DNA from: Mortierella alpina
Taxonomy: Eukaryota > Mortierellomycota > Mortierellomycetes > Mortierellales > Mortierellaceae
Assembly: GCA_029449245.1 (NCBI GenBank)
Contig: JANATF010000005.1
Location: 2,170,001-2,234,000 of the forward strand
Length of the DNA: 64,000 nt
Direction of reading: 5' to 3'
Shown: piece after piece, positions 47,497 through 59,179 of the stretch
Numbering within the stretch: the stretch's first letter is position 1
Layout of the letters: the number at the start of each line of letters is the position of its first letter
Notes under the pieces: model-generated
Databases searched by the model: none
Seen by the model: the letters and a program-made list of their open reading frames with translations, nothing else
Told to the model about the DNA's origin: nothing
Program-made: the position numbers and the translations under genes

Positions 47497-48950
47497 AAGA
47501 AGGTCTTCAATAAGCATGTAGAGAGGAGTGGGTTGGGTAACTTGGGTTGCACCAGATTCATATTCAAAAATAAACAGAGTTGCAGAGATGCATGCGCTCC
47601 AAAGGGCAGAGTTCGTGGAATGCAATTGCTATAGGACTAGAACGGCGATATTGGTTATGGGCTCTGTAATCTGCATATGACTGGGGGACTCGCCGCAATT
47701 CTGTTGGAAAGGTGCTGCTGAGCTTGCTCGCTCGAGGGCTTGAAGCTTGCAGCTGCGGCGGTTGGTAGTGATGAAGCAATTGGGCAGTGTGGTCTATGAG
47801 CGGAGAATTTTGAAACGGTTACAGGCATAGAAAAAAGGTTTGACCCCTTGAGCGCTCTCGTGCTGGGCACCTCTACGGTAGACCAGAGCATCTCCAGGTC
47901 GCAGAGGATGTTCCGCTGCTTTCAACAAGAGGATCCAAGAGAAGCAGACCGGCTTCCCGTGCCAGCGAGAAAGAAAGCCGGCGTGCGCTATTCTAGACTA
48001 GTAGTCAGCATATAATGATATTCTTCCTATGTGGCCGCATCATCACCAAATCATCCGGCAACTGGTTACTATGAAGTGACCGAGCGCGACAGTCTACCGC
48101 CATTCTGATCCAATCTTCCATGCAGCCAGCGGCTATTAGGCGGAGACAAGAAGGTTTCTCTTTGGATCCTGTGGTGCGCAACAGAGAACACAGAAAGCAT
48201 TTAATCAGCCCGCTGCCTATCCTCTTCGCATAATGGCGGTAGGCAGTCTCAGGGTAGGTCCAGAGGTACACGAGGCCAGAATCAGGGGTGCCTTGCTCGA
48301 CGCCGACAGGAACAGGGGACCAAGAAGCATGCGTGTCTCAGTGGTGGTCACCGAGGCGATGTTCAGACAGCAGCATTTGGGGGCGAGGGAGCTGGCTAAG
48401 CATGGTGATTCGATTGACCACACGCATGCAGGACTCTGAATGCGGAACCGCCAAGAGGTCAATACTGACACCAAGGTCAGCATCGTCCCTTCATCTTCTG
48501 CCTGTGGTAGGTCAATGATTCAGCTTAGCCCTTGGACTCACTCACTTTGTGACCTGTGCGGGTGTCACTGAAGGGCCTGTGCAACGAGATACTCGAGTTG
48601 GAGTGTGTAGGAGCGAGACAGATTGAAGATGAGCAGGCAAAAAAAGGGGTTGCGAGGATACCGTAGGCTAAGCACGGTCGTACGAGATTCAGTCTGCTGC
48701 AAGACATGGAGGACAAGGCTGAATCACAACTGCATCGCAGAGCTAGGTACCCTGTACCGGAACTTAAAGTGGATGGGAGCGGACGCACAACGAGAAGTCC
48801 TTGAGAGACAATCGGCTGAGTCTTTGCGTTGGACTGCAAGGGCTTCTGACTCTTGAGGTATTCCTTCTTCGAGGAGAGAGACCTCACATACCGCAGTGCT
48901 TAGTCTCGTTGTTCATTACGGGCAGAGAAGTTGTTTTTTTCCCCCGAACG

Positions 48951-48960
48951 AATAAATAGC
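48951..48960 (+). promoter_or_regulatory. TATA-type element of the 81-residue secreted peptide
   Basis: AATAAATAGC lies about 160 bp upstream of the ATG at 49120 and is followed by a pyrimidine-rich stretch and an A/C-rich leader (CAACACAACAGCAACAGCAC), typical of well-expressed genes here. Confidence 0.55.
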
Positions 48961-49119
48961 GTGCCCATTCCCGCGTCTTTTCAATCTTCATCCCTCATCT
49001 CTACGAAGCCTCTCCTCCTCAACACAACAGCAACAGCACAACAACAACTCGCCTTCTAGCTTTTCAAGAAACAGACCCCTTCTCACTCTTTCTAACCCAA
49101 ACCGCAACACTCTCAAAAA

Positions 49120-49365
49120 ATGAAGTTCACCACCTCCATCTGGGCCGCATTCTTGGTCGTCCTTTCGCTCTCTGTCGTCAATGCCATCCCTGTCGATCAA
49201 GCCGAAGCCGCCGCCGCCGTTCTCTCCGCCGACGAGCTCCTCACCCGAGGCGATGGCACGTTTGTCATCCCTGAAGATGCCAAGGTCGAGGAGGTTCCTG
49301 AGGCCAGCAAGAAAGTGACAGGATGCGGCTTCCGCAGCTTCTTCACCTACCACTCATGCCTGTGA
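49120..49365 (+). CDS. Small secreted peptide precursor with C-terminal two-Cys loop
   Basis: A single-exon frame of 81 residues. Residues 1-22 form a signal peptide (MKFTTSIWAAFLVVLSLSVV then NA). An acidic, Ala-rich pro-region follows (VEEVPEAS), then a dibasic KK at 64-65 and the 16-residue end VTGCGFRSFFTYHSCL. Its two Cys (69 and 80) are separated by ten residues, so a disulfide loop is likely if the C-terminus is released by a Kex2-like protease. The pro-region contains an RGD (43-45), probably incidental. The start context (CTCTCAAAAAATG) and an upstream TATA support expression. No family recognised; it could also be an uncleaved small secreted protein. Confidence 0.8.
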   Translation: MKFTTSIWAAFLVVLSLSVVNAIPVDQAEAAAAVLSADELLTRGDGTFVIPEDAKVEEVPEASKKVTGCGFRSFFTYHSCL

Positions 49366-50014
49366 GAATGCGACAAACCTCGACCCGCTGCAACATCATG
49401 TCTATAGCCGCCAGGACGCGGCGACGCCCTTTTTTCGGATCCTCATCAGATCACTCTGTACAAATATACCAGATGCTTACTTAACGACTTATGACTGAAC
49501 AATAAAAAGAAAAGCCATACACCGAAACCTCGATCTCCTCCGTGTAGCAGCGCTGCTGAACGCGATGCTGTAGTGTAGCCAGTTGGAGAAGCCATTGCTA
49601 CACAGACTAGGGGCGTCTGCCGCGTGGCTTTGCATGACGGAGTGCGTGTTGCATTGATCCAAGGTCGAGGTTGTAACGCGCACGCGTAGGCCGCTGTTTG
49701 CTCAGGAGAGGGCAGCCTCTCGACCTCCTTGCAGGACAGCATTGGTGCAGCATCCAAAACGTGCGCGACCCTGAAAGAGGGGAGGGGAGTTGTGAGTTGT
49801 GACGTGTCTTCGTTATTCCACCTTGACCCGTGAGGCCGTGGGCATTGAAACGCTTCTTCATCAACGCTCCTCTCCTTCATCCCCATCCTTCGTCCCTCCA
49901 TCCTTCGCTGTCCCTTTCCCCCCGCCCAGCTGCCCTCGTTTCATCCGACCCCCTCGCCCTCGCTTCCGTCCACCCCTCTCTGCTACCCTAGGATACGCCG
50001 CATTAGAAAAAAAA
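49366..50014. other. Intergenic region upstream of twinfilin
   Basis: Contains the 3' end of the peptide gene and a strongly CT-rich leader (49850-49985) before the twinfilin first exon. No other gene is visible. Confidence 0.5.
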
Positions 50015-51976
50015 AGTAAAGTACGCATGGGTTTCCAGCCGACCAGCCAGGGCGTGTCGTATGCATGCATGGTCCAGTCTCTAACACCTGCCTTGTCTTC
50101 ATCCGTTTACTCCTGACCTCAAGTGTCCAACCAAACCGGAATCAAAGGTAAATGCCATCAGGGCCACAGCCTCTCCTTCATGTTGGAGCTTAACATACGA
50201 GACTCCACTAACACGGCCTAACTCTACCAACGATGAATAGTTTCCCCCAAACTTGCCAATGTCTGGAAGTCAGTGACAGCAACGACCAGCAATGTTCGTG
50301 CAGTCAAGGTCTCCATCATCAACGAAGCTCTGGAGGATGACGGCACCTTTGACATCAACGGGACATTCGAGCAAGGTAGGCGAGTTCATTCTTGGCTCAG
50401 GACACGGAAAAAATGTATCCTTACCCCTGGACGACTTTGCCACGACTCCGTACTGACTTTGTCCTCAAATGCTCCCCCTCCAATCTTGTCTTTTTCTATA
50501 CGTTGAAAATGAATGTAGATTTCGGGATTGTGCATGAGAACTTGGCCGAGAAGCAGCCTTCATACTTTCTGGTGAGGCTCGGCGACGGCAACTCCTCAGA
50601 GTGGATCTTCTTGTGCTATGTGCCTGACGTGGCGCCGATTCGCCAAAAGATGATCTATGCTGCCACGCGCGCTAGCTTGACGAAGGACCTGGGCGATTCT
50701 TATTTCAAGGATTCGATCTATGGAACAAACAAGGTACTTTCCGCTTGACAGGACATGGCTTTTTGCGCCGGCTCATCCTCATGTTGTTCGTCATATCTCA
50801 ACATACAACCTTGAACGTAAATAGAGCGATTTCACTCTGGAAGGATACAAAAGACACAGAGCAAGCTTGGCTGCACCCAAGCCCTTGACGGAACGTGAGC
50901 GTCAGCTGGCAGAGATTCACGCCAACGAGAAAACCATGGTTGAAAACATGAAGGGAGGTGCTTACAGGAAGTCGCATGCTCCTGGAATGAGTTTTCCGTT
51001 GACGGATGACGCGTTGGCCGCACTCAGAAAACTAGCTATCACAGCACAGCCCGCCAAACCTACCGTTGTCGCCTCTGCTCTTCCAAAGACATTTACTAGC
51101 CCAGCCTCCACGCCTTTGCCTGCATCCCCTGTTATCACCCGGGAGAACACCGCCACTAGCAGCGATGACGTGAAGAAGGCACCTGAAGCAAATGTGGACG
51201 AGGACGAGTGGGATGATGATTCAAGCAAGGAGGTCAAGGACGACAGCAAACCTGCAGAGGAAACAAAGGATTCGATCGAGGCTAAAAAGGAAGAGGAGGT
51301 CGTCGCACCCGTTGCTGAGCAGCCTGAAAGTGTGATCAAGAAGGAGAGAAGCATCAACTTTGTCAAGCTGGTACGTGTATCGATCGACTTCAGGTTCCGT
51401 GCACCTTCAGGATTCTGTTATGCCTACCACTCATTTATTCCCCATCCATGTATAGTTGATTGATGCCGAGAACGAGCGCATCGATCTCGCGAGCGAGGAC
51501 AAGATTCCAGCTAACGCTCTTACCAAGAACATTGACGAGGACTCTCCCCGCTTCACATTTTACGCCTATGAGCACGAGCACAAAGGGGCAGCAGAGGACT
51601 CCCTTGGTAAGAAGTCACTCTGTCCGCCGTCATTCAGCTTGACATACAAAATGTATGAGCATAGGAGCTCGTATTCATCATGTCCATTCTACTTGCCCTC
51701 GTAGTGTTCATGTACACTTGCCCTACCAAGTCCAAGATCCGCGAGCGCATGTTGTACTCATCCTGCCGAGCAGGTGTTTTGAGTGCAGCAAAGGACAATG
51801 CTGGATTGAACGTGGACAAGAAGTTGGAGACGACCGACGTCTCGGACTTGACTGAGGCGTATATTCTGGAAGAATTGCACCCCAAGGCACAATCAGCCTT
51901 TGGCAGCACCACCGGTGTAAACAGCCCCCGGGGATTCAGCAAGCCAACTCGCCCTGGCGCGCGCCGCGTCATGTAA
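50015..51976 (+). CDS. TWF1: Twinfilin (two ADF-homology domains)
   Basis: Exons 50015, 50124-50147, 50241-50375, 50519-50733, 50825-51370, 51456-51606 and 51705-51976 sum to exactly 448 codons (447 residues). The start codon appears to be split: A at the end of the first exon (before GTAAAG) and TG after the intron, giving MSNQTGIKVSPKLANVW, the conserved twinfilin start (animals MSHQTGI). ADF domain 1 includes SEWIFLCYVPDVAPIRQKMI and YAATRASLTKDL; ADF domain 2 includes RFTFYAYEHEHKG, CPTKSKIRERMLYSSCRAGV. A low-complexity acidic linker (DEDEWDDDSSKEVKDDS) lies between them, and the tail is basic (PTRPGARRVM), as in twinfilins that bind capping protein. Twinfilin sequesters ADP-actin and caps or depolymerises filament ends. 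Confidence 0.93.
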
Positions 51977-53957
51977 TCAGGAGCAATAGAGGCCCGATAG
52001 AGAACCACGTTTTGACCTTCAACAGTGTTTTTTTTTTCTGATGAAATTCTATGTCACTGTGTCATGGATCTGCGATCACGACAAACCGAGATACGTGGAA
52101 TGAAGTTTTACGCCCTGCGAGGCTGTCTACAACAATGAAGGTCTGCGGCACGAATCCACAGTGCGACATGAGGACGGACACCGGCAAGAACAAGAGGCGT
52201 CCAAGGGCAAAGCCGGATCAGATAATCGGACCTTGAAACGAAAGGACGATCCTGCAATGTCAGGGTGCTGAGTTGAACAAGTGGGGCAGAGGGAAAAAAA
52301 AGATGCAGTGACCGGCTCCGATCTGGGCTACTACACACTGGAAGGTCAATACATGGTACAGCCATCACCATAATGGCCTCTTTGGGAGGGTACTTTATTT
52401 GCTCCACGGGTAGAGCAGTGTCATGACACTAAGACGCGTGGGGTCTTGGGCTATTCTTGGGTGCGATGCCATGAGACGTTTCTTCCCTTTGACTAAAAGT
52501 AGCTCACCCCTCATTTTCTTCCTTCCTCCTTTTGTGGTTGCTGACACTCATGCTGGACTATGCAGAGAAGGAGGAGGAAAGGGATGGAGGGAACGTATAT
52601 TTTCTTCCTGGCGCAATTGAGAGCAACATGTGAAAATCTCGATCTACAAAGAAATGAGTGACATGATTATGATGTTTTTTCTTGCGGGTGAACACAGATA
52701 ACCTTCCGCCCAATTGCAACATCCAAGGAACTTGCGTGTACAGTACAGCAGTAGTACTATAGTCTTTCGCTTAGTTGATACCTTAAGGTGTGCGGGGTAA
52801 TGGACCAAATAGGGCAAGTGCTTTTGTGCCAGACGAGGCAAAGACCCGGCCAGCATGGTTTTAAGGACGCATACTGGTTCAGAGAAAAGAGCCAGAGTGT
52901 GGCCCGGAATTCGCATCATTCGCATTATTCGCGTACAATGGCTTGTAGATGCTAATCGCTGTCGATGGGATCGATCGAAACCCAACGGCCGTGGAGAGGA
53001 AAAAATAGCCGGTGGGGAAGGGGATTGCGAGGGTTGTGAGACGAGTGTCAAGGTTGAGGGTTCCAACCAATGAATGTCCACATCGCCGTTCAGGAACATG
53101 AGATCGAGCCCGTCGCGGACTGGTTTTTTTTTTTTGATGCGGGGTACAGCGAAGAAAGATGGGCTTGTATCAGGAACGAAGAGCCCCTGTCTTCGGTGCT
53201 GTAAATCAAACTGGCCAGCGCAGCAGGGAGAGAAGGCAAGATGGAGTACCGTAGCTTCATGAAGAAGGTACCAGGACAATTAGGTACGAAAACATGGGCA
53301 ATGATCGATGATGCTTCGCAAAGTAGGGAGGGATCAAAAATTAAGCGGATACCCTGCCCACGGACACAATATTTTTTCCACGATCGCAGTGCAGATGCTG
53401 ATGGTTCCCGAGAGGCGCTGCTGTGCGTGGAGCAAGGACCAATGTTCGTGTGGGACCTGTATGAGAGTAGCAGAGAAGCAGCGGTACGAACACGCGTATA
53501 TGGAGGTTAACACAAGGTGGACTCGGTACCAGCCCAAAGAACATGTGCCGAAGAGCAAGCCAATATTTGTCATTTTCTAAAAGTGAAATATGCTCCCTAT
53601 TGTATGAGGGCCCTGTATTGTCTCCTCGGTCCCTCTCCCGTTCTCGGCTCTCACTCGCCCCTCCTCGTTGGCCTTGTCCTCGCTTCCTGGCTCGACGTTG
53701 ATATAAATATAACCTACTCTGTTCCTCGTTTCTCACTCTTTCTTTCCTCTTACACCCTCCCCATCTCGCTCCTTTTCGATCTATCCGTCCGCCCTCACTC
53801 CCCACTCTACCCTTGTTCGTGTTTGCTACTCAGCGGCCGCCCCCTACCACCTCACCCACTTGATCAGACGCCAGCCCCTGGCTCGGACATATCGAGTAGC
53901 ACCACTCGCCAACAAAAACCTCCTCCTTCAGCAGACCTTTGAACAGAGCATATCACA
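51977..53957. other. 2-kb intergenic region between twinfilin and SFC1
   Basis: No supported gene. A 211-codon minus-strand frame (52644-53279) has odd composition and no recognisable domain. A TATA element (53702-53710) and CT-rich leader belong to SFC1. Confidence 0.5.
53702..53710 (+). promoter_or_regulatory. TATA box of SFC1
   Basis: TATAAATAT lies about 250 bp before the ATG at 53958 and precedes a CT-rich leader. Confidence 0.55.
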
Positions 53958-55795
53958 ATGGCTGCCAGAGAAAAGAAGTCGCCTTTGACCAATTTGATCG
54001 CCGGTGGATCAGCCGGCTTCATGGAGGCCTTGATCTGCCATCCTCTGGATACAATCAAAGTCCGCATGCAACTTGCCAAAAGCATCCCTAGAAACGCTGC
54101 CGTAAGTATACCTGTTGCGACTATGAAGGCACATACAATGGGGTTCGTTGTGCGTGAAGAATGGATGGACCGAAAAATGCGGAATCTCAGGATGGACCTT
54201 GCGGATGAGAGATGGTTGCCATGCAGACAAGGAAATGGAGCAAGTGAAAGGAAGCTCGACCCCGGAGTCTGAGGGGACTTAGTCTATATGTAACGACCCG
54301 CGGACGGACCCATCAGTATCTCCGACCACAAAAAAAAAAAAAAAAAAAAAAAGAGGTCGGCCGTGGATGATCATTCAGCAGCACACGATCTTTTGATCGG
54401 CAGAGCGAACATCCTACAGTGGAGGAACGGGGAACACAACTTCTTTGTATCCATATTCTGCGATGAAAGAGCTGTAGGTTGATGATGAACTGAGATCTAA
54501 CCAAGAGGAACACTGTTTTTGTAACACTATTATAGGGTGCCAACTTGTCATTTGTTGGTGTTGGCCTGAGGATCATTCAGAGAGAGTCACCATTAGCGCT
54601 TTACAAGGGTCTTGGAGCCGTGACAGCAGGCATTGTTCCCAAGATGGCGATCCGATTCACCACCTTCCAGTTCTACAAGGATCTTATGGTCTCCAAGGAC
54701 GGCACGCCCTGGAAGCTCAACAATTTGTGGGGTAGGTTCATTGTGCCCTTTTCATCTTGATAATCAGATATTGCTTTTTTTCGTGCCTGGAGACAGAAGA
54801 CAAAGCGTCAAAAGGGCAAAAGTGGACAAAACCAGTGCGACGAGGTAAACGCAGGGGGGGGGAGGGGGTATCTACAACGTGGGAGAGTACAAAAAAAAAA
54901 CAAAACTCAGCACTCGTCGTCGGTCGTCCACAGAAACAAACGTGAGAGCAGTTGTACACCGACTGGAGAAGTGGAACGAGGTTTGGTTAATGGGTTTACT
55001 TTCCCACGATGTTGGGGTAGAATAATTTCTCGTCTCGCTCTGCCCAGTTGCTGTTGCAGCTGGTGCTGTTGCTCACCTGGCAAACACGTCAGACAAAACA
55101 GACCTAGCCGATGGAGTATCGCAGCTTGTAAAGGACTAGACCCCTCCACTCACCGTTGCTTCATCGTCCCTTGTTTTCGCTCTTTAGCCGGTCTGCTTGC
55201 TGGTGTGACCGAGGCCGTCTTGGTCGTCACACCCATGGACGTCGTCAAGATCCGTCTTCAGGCCCAGCGCCACTCCATGGCTGATCCCCTCGACATCCCG
55301 AAGTACCGCAACGCTGCACACTGCGCCTACACGGTTGTTCGCGAGGAGGGCTTCGGTGCCTTATACCGCGGTGTAGGTTTGACCTCCTTGCGCCAGGCTT
55401 CTAACCAGGCCGCCAACTTCCCCACATACCACTTCTTGAAGGGCTACCTTCAGCGTCTTCAGGATATCAAGGAGTTGCCCGGCTACCAGTCAGCAGTCAT
55501 TGGCCTCATTTCCGGTGCTATGGGTCCCCTCGTCAACAACCCCATTGATATCGTCAAGACCCGCATTCAAAAGACCCCCAACCCCGAGGGCTTGAGCGGT
55601 TGGGCCAGATTCACTGATGTCAACGGCTCTATTCTGAAGAACGAGGGCTGGAAGGCATTCTACAAGGGTGTCACGCCCCGTGTCCTGCGTGTCGCTCCCG
55701 GTCAGGCTGTTACTTTCGCTGTCTATGAGCGTGTTTCTAGCTGGTTGGACAGCAACTCGGATACATTCAAGCTGGCTGCCGCTGCCGCCAAGTAA
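53958..55795 (+). CDS. SFC1: Mitochondrial succinate/fumarate carrier
   Basis: Exons 53958-54101, 54536-54731 and 55188-55795 give 315 residues. Three mitochondrial-carrier repeats are visible with signatures PLDTIKVRM, PMDVVKIRL and PIDIVKTRI. The sequence follows yeast Sfc1/Acr1 closely: GGSAGFMEALICHPLDTIKV, GLGAVTAGIVPKMAIRF, GVTEAVLVVTPMDVVKIRLQ and GVTPRVLRVAPGQAVTFAVY. Sfc1 exchanges cytosolic succinate for mitochondrial fumarate, linking the glyoxylate cycle to gluconeogenesis on C2 or fatty acids. C-ending codons in the last exon indicate good expression. The first intron has a 23-base A tract; the second intron is long (456 nt). Confidence 0.95.
54330..54352. repeat. A23 homopolymer in SFC1 intron 1
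   Basis: Twenty-three A residues in a row inside the first intron of SFC1. Confidence 0.9.
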
Positions 55796-55945
55796 ACCCT
55801 CCCCCCTCCCTCTCATGCATCCTAGACTTTTCATAAAATACCTTTCATTCATCCACCATGACACAACTGCCAACTTGTTCACTTTTTTTTTGTCGCCGCG
55901 TGCCTTTATTGGACTTGGCATTTCTGATCCATCCAGGTAGACGGT

Positions 55946-57251
55946 CTACTCAATCTCGTGGCCAAGAGCGTTGTCCGCGCCTGGCACTTTGTGATCTGCA
56001 GGGTTGGCTTGGAGTTCATAGATAGTGATAATTGGATCGCGCTTCAGCTAGAGTGTCGTTCACATGGAGAAGATCATATGGGTGTTAGGGCAACACGAGA
56101 AAACCAGCAGGTTGTTCCTCACGCAGATATTTACGAAGTTGTTGTCTAACCCTGCAGTCATGGTGTACAATACCTCTGAGAATTCGCCTTTGAGACCAAT
56201 GAAGCTGATCTTTGTCGTATCGCCGCCAAAGTTCTCGCCAAAGAACAATGTCAAGCTGCGAATACTTGAAAACTTTGCCACTCTAACATGATATGTGTAG
56301 GAAAAGAAAAACGATGTTCAGCTCCTTTTTTTTTTGTTCCGATGTGAATTTCTCTGGCGGTGGGGCTACATCGCTTCTATCGCGAGCTCTTCATTCGTAC
56401 CTGGTACTGTATTCGGCGACTTGGCCATACGAGTCTTCAACCAGATCCCATTCCTGCGTTGGAACTGTAGATTCTGCATTGTCAAAGTCGAGATCGTCCT
56501 GGTTGATGAACCTATCAGTGAATCGGGAGGGCAAGGGTGCCATAGAGTAAGATGCGTGTTATAGTCAGTCAGTAGGTCGCTGTTGAGTTCGACGGCCTCC
56601 AGAGTCATCCTCGATTGTTGCTTACGCTTTCATCTTGCGAGGCGCTGTTTCCCCTGGGTCTGTCCGGAGGGAGATGGACTTCAACTTCACCAGCCCTGTG
56701 AATCTATTATACACGAGTGAAGTACTGGACGCGTTATTTTTTTGTGACCCGATGGGTCTTTCTCGAGGTGACAGTGTGGAGTTTATGGAAGAACAACGGT
56801 TGTTCCATCGGTACTTACGGAATCTTGAAAATGAGCTGCTCGTCGGCATCGCTCTCGACAAACTAAGGTAGGAATGAAGCGTGTTTTGATGAGAAGACGT
56901 GAAAAAGGCTCATTGAACAGACTACGCGCTCCTATATAGGGTAGACGATAAGAGTTCACATGCAGTGCATCCCATGCAGCTCAAGGAAGCCAGCAAGCCA
57001 AATCGGACTTCTCTTATACTTGCCTTGGTGTCGTCCATCTTCTCATGCCATGGCTTTAACACGCTCTGTCCAGCGTTGGGTTCGCTTTCGTTGAGGCACT
57101 GGACATTGTCGTGGTCAATCTTTTGGTAAAGCGACTCGTGAACGAGATCTGTGTCGGGCGACTCGTCATGGTCGTGGTCGTGGTCGTCATGCCCGTGTCC
57201 GTGGCTGTGTCCGTGCCCATGGGCATGTGCTTCGTTGTGGCAATGGCTCAT
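55946..57251 (-). CDS. PITH-domain protein (PITHD1-like)
   Basis: Exons 57251-57024, 56862-56819, 56703-56626, 56511-56401, 56282-56174 and 56047-55946 give 223 residues (human PITHD1 has 211). A His/Gly/Asp-rich N-terminus (MSHCHNEAHAHGHGHSHGHG) may bind metals and also occurs in animal PITHD1. The PITH domain follows: VQCLNESEPNAGQSVLKPW, FVESDADEQLIFKIPFTGLV, TVPTQEWDLVEDSYGQVAEY, SSIRSLTLFFGENFGGDTTK and ISFIGLKGEFSELKRDPI ITIYE. PITH domains bind the proteasome (TXNL1) or regulate transcription (PITHD1). The first intron has a GC donor (57023-57018, AAG|GCAAGT); the reading frame requires it. Confidence 0.93.
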
Positions 57252-57554
57252 TGTAAGTTTGATTGTGCTGCGGGCTGTGGGTTGACTTGAGTGGCGGGTT
57301 CGAGATGAATCATGAATCCAGAGAGGAAAGAAAAAATTCTGAAAATGTGGGCATTGTATTCACAAAGCCAGATTTTCATCATGCAGTCCACGTTCTCGGG
57401 AACGATTGAAAAAGAATATCATTATTAACGGTGGTACCTTCTATCTGTTGTGCTGTCTTCCTTAACTAATGGCTCACTCATAGTCAGCTAACCTTGGCGA
57501 AAAAGGCTCTGGCGAGAAGGGCTTGCATTATGAACATGGCATCGTGTGATGAAA
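57252..57554. other. Short intergenic region between ORM and PITHD1
   Basis: About 300 bp between two minus-strand genes; contains the PITHD1 promoter and the ORM 3' end. No other feature seen. Confidence 0.5.
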
Positions 57555-59179
57555 TTAGTCTGTGGTACCCTCGACCTTCTGGTTGATGTCAAAGAGTCGA
57601 ACTTGGTGCATGGCTGGAAGTTTTGCAATCAGGTTGATCACGGTGGCCACCAGATTAACAAAGAAGGCGAACGGAGCGTAGTGCGTGTAGTGGGTGCTAA
57701 GCAAGAACCTACGTAGATCAGGATGAGTAATGATGAGTGGCTGCTTTCATGTATCATTGAACTTCCTTCGCCGCGATTTTCGAAAGGTTGACCGAAGTGG
57801 ACAGGCATAATCTGTCGACTGCGCTTTTTCCTTGTTCCTCGTTTGCAGTCACCACGTTCCATTCCAACGGTGGTTCGTTTTCAGAGAGGAAATCCTGCGT
57901 ACGCGTTATGAGAAGGCTCGGTGGAGGTTGGTCGATAGCTACCCAGTTTTTTGGGGAAAGTATTGCCATTTTCTCTAAAACACTGTAATCCTAGCGAGAT
58001 GTCCCCGCATATCGAGAGGTGCATTCGTGTGCTTCATTCCAAGCTGGTGCTGTAGCTGCATCCATGTCCTCAGTCCTGTCGTGTAGAGTAGTGAGATGAC
58101 TACGAATCTGCGATGGGAAGCTCTGGACTTACAGAACAATGGGTACAGTGGTGAGGTACTTTCTTGTTGCGGTGAACTGGACGCCTCCGTCAATCTGTTC
58201 CCAGAGTGTGATTCCGTCGTATGCACCCTGCGAAAACTCGAAAGGGACGCCCGTCACTGCGTGGAACATGATGTAGCTTCCCTATATAGTTAACGAACGA
58301 AAGATGTCAAAACATGAGTGAATAAAGTACGCTTCCTAGACTCCCTTGAACATGCCCAAAGGAGCATGCAAGCGCTGCTGTGGGACCGTGTTTCTTGAGG
58401 GTGCTATCCCGAAGCCGGTTAAATCCACATCCGCGCCACAGCCATCCTCAATCATAATCCAATAGCTCAGGGTTATCTCAAAAAGTCCATTTCGTCCTGC
58501 GAAGCAAGCGCATTGGCAAGCGGCGTGTCGATCCCTGGTGCTGACGTCTCCTCGTCCTCCAATCTGCTTTCTAGACGTCATTAATCGATCCTTGGTTGTA
58601 GCTCTTGGTCGATATGAGCACTGATCTGCTCACTTTATCGCCAGCCCCCCCGTCCCACCTCTTGCTCCAGATCCAGGTGCATGGGTATATGGACTTACAA
58701 TATTGTAGGTGAGCGTGGTCAGAGTCCAGCTGAGCTCAGGGCTGATGCCAGGAATGATACCAAAGATAAACTTGAGAAAGAAGATCAGGATGATGTTGGT
58801 CATCCAGGCGCCTAATGTTCAGCGAGCAGAGAATCAAAAAACGTCTGTAAGTTGAAGGAATTACAAGCCAATTCGCTAGTCTTTTGCCATTGTTCATTGT
58901 CGGCATGCGTCGCCTGTCCGATTCTCGTTCCAGTGGTGTAGACTGAATAAAAAGCATGTGGTTCCTTGGTTTTTGTCACCGTTGGACGTTGGTTCTTTTT
59001 AGCTTGGGTTATCTTTGTAAGGCCTGTCTCAATCTGGGCTGGGCCGGAAAAAATGATCCAGAGGATGATGAAGACTCTATACCTTTGTCGTTGACCCAAG
59101 AGGAGTTGAGGTTGGTCTGAGAGTGCTGATCGAGGGTTTGGACATAGTCCGTCTTATACATGGAGGCCAGCTTGGTCAT
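57555..59179 (-). CDS. ORM1: ORM/ORMDL-family regulator of sphingolipid synthesis
   Basis: Exons 59179-59083, 58811-58699, 58281-58133 and 57708-57555 give 170 residues. Family hallmarks are [80 protein letters not shown] and [18 protein letters not shown] proteins are ER membrane proteins that bind and inhibit serine palmitoyltransferase. The N-terminus has several Ser/Thr (in yeast the Orm N-terminus is phosphorylated by Ypk1 to relieve inhibition), but here it is short. The end [13 protein letters not shown] is conserved. Confidence 0.95.

Larger units (their letters stand above)
46703..49119. other. 2.4-kb divergent region between two secreted-peptide genes
   Basis: No gene is supported. 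It contains a C17 run (47480-47496) and many short overlapping frames of poor quality. It should hold the promoters of both flanking secreted-peptide genes, which are transcribed away from each other. Confidence 0.5.

Noticed and set aside
52644-53279. 211-codon minus-strand frame
   Set aside because: Mixed composition without a domain; overlaps an AT-homopolymer; probably chance, although decayed coding sequence cannot be excluded.
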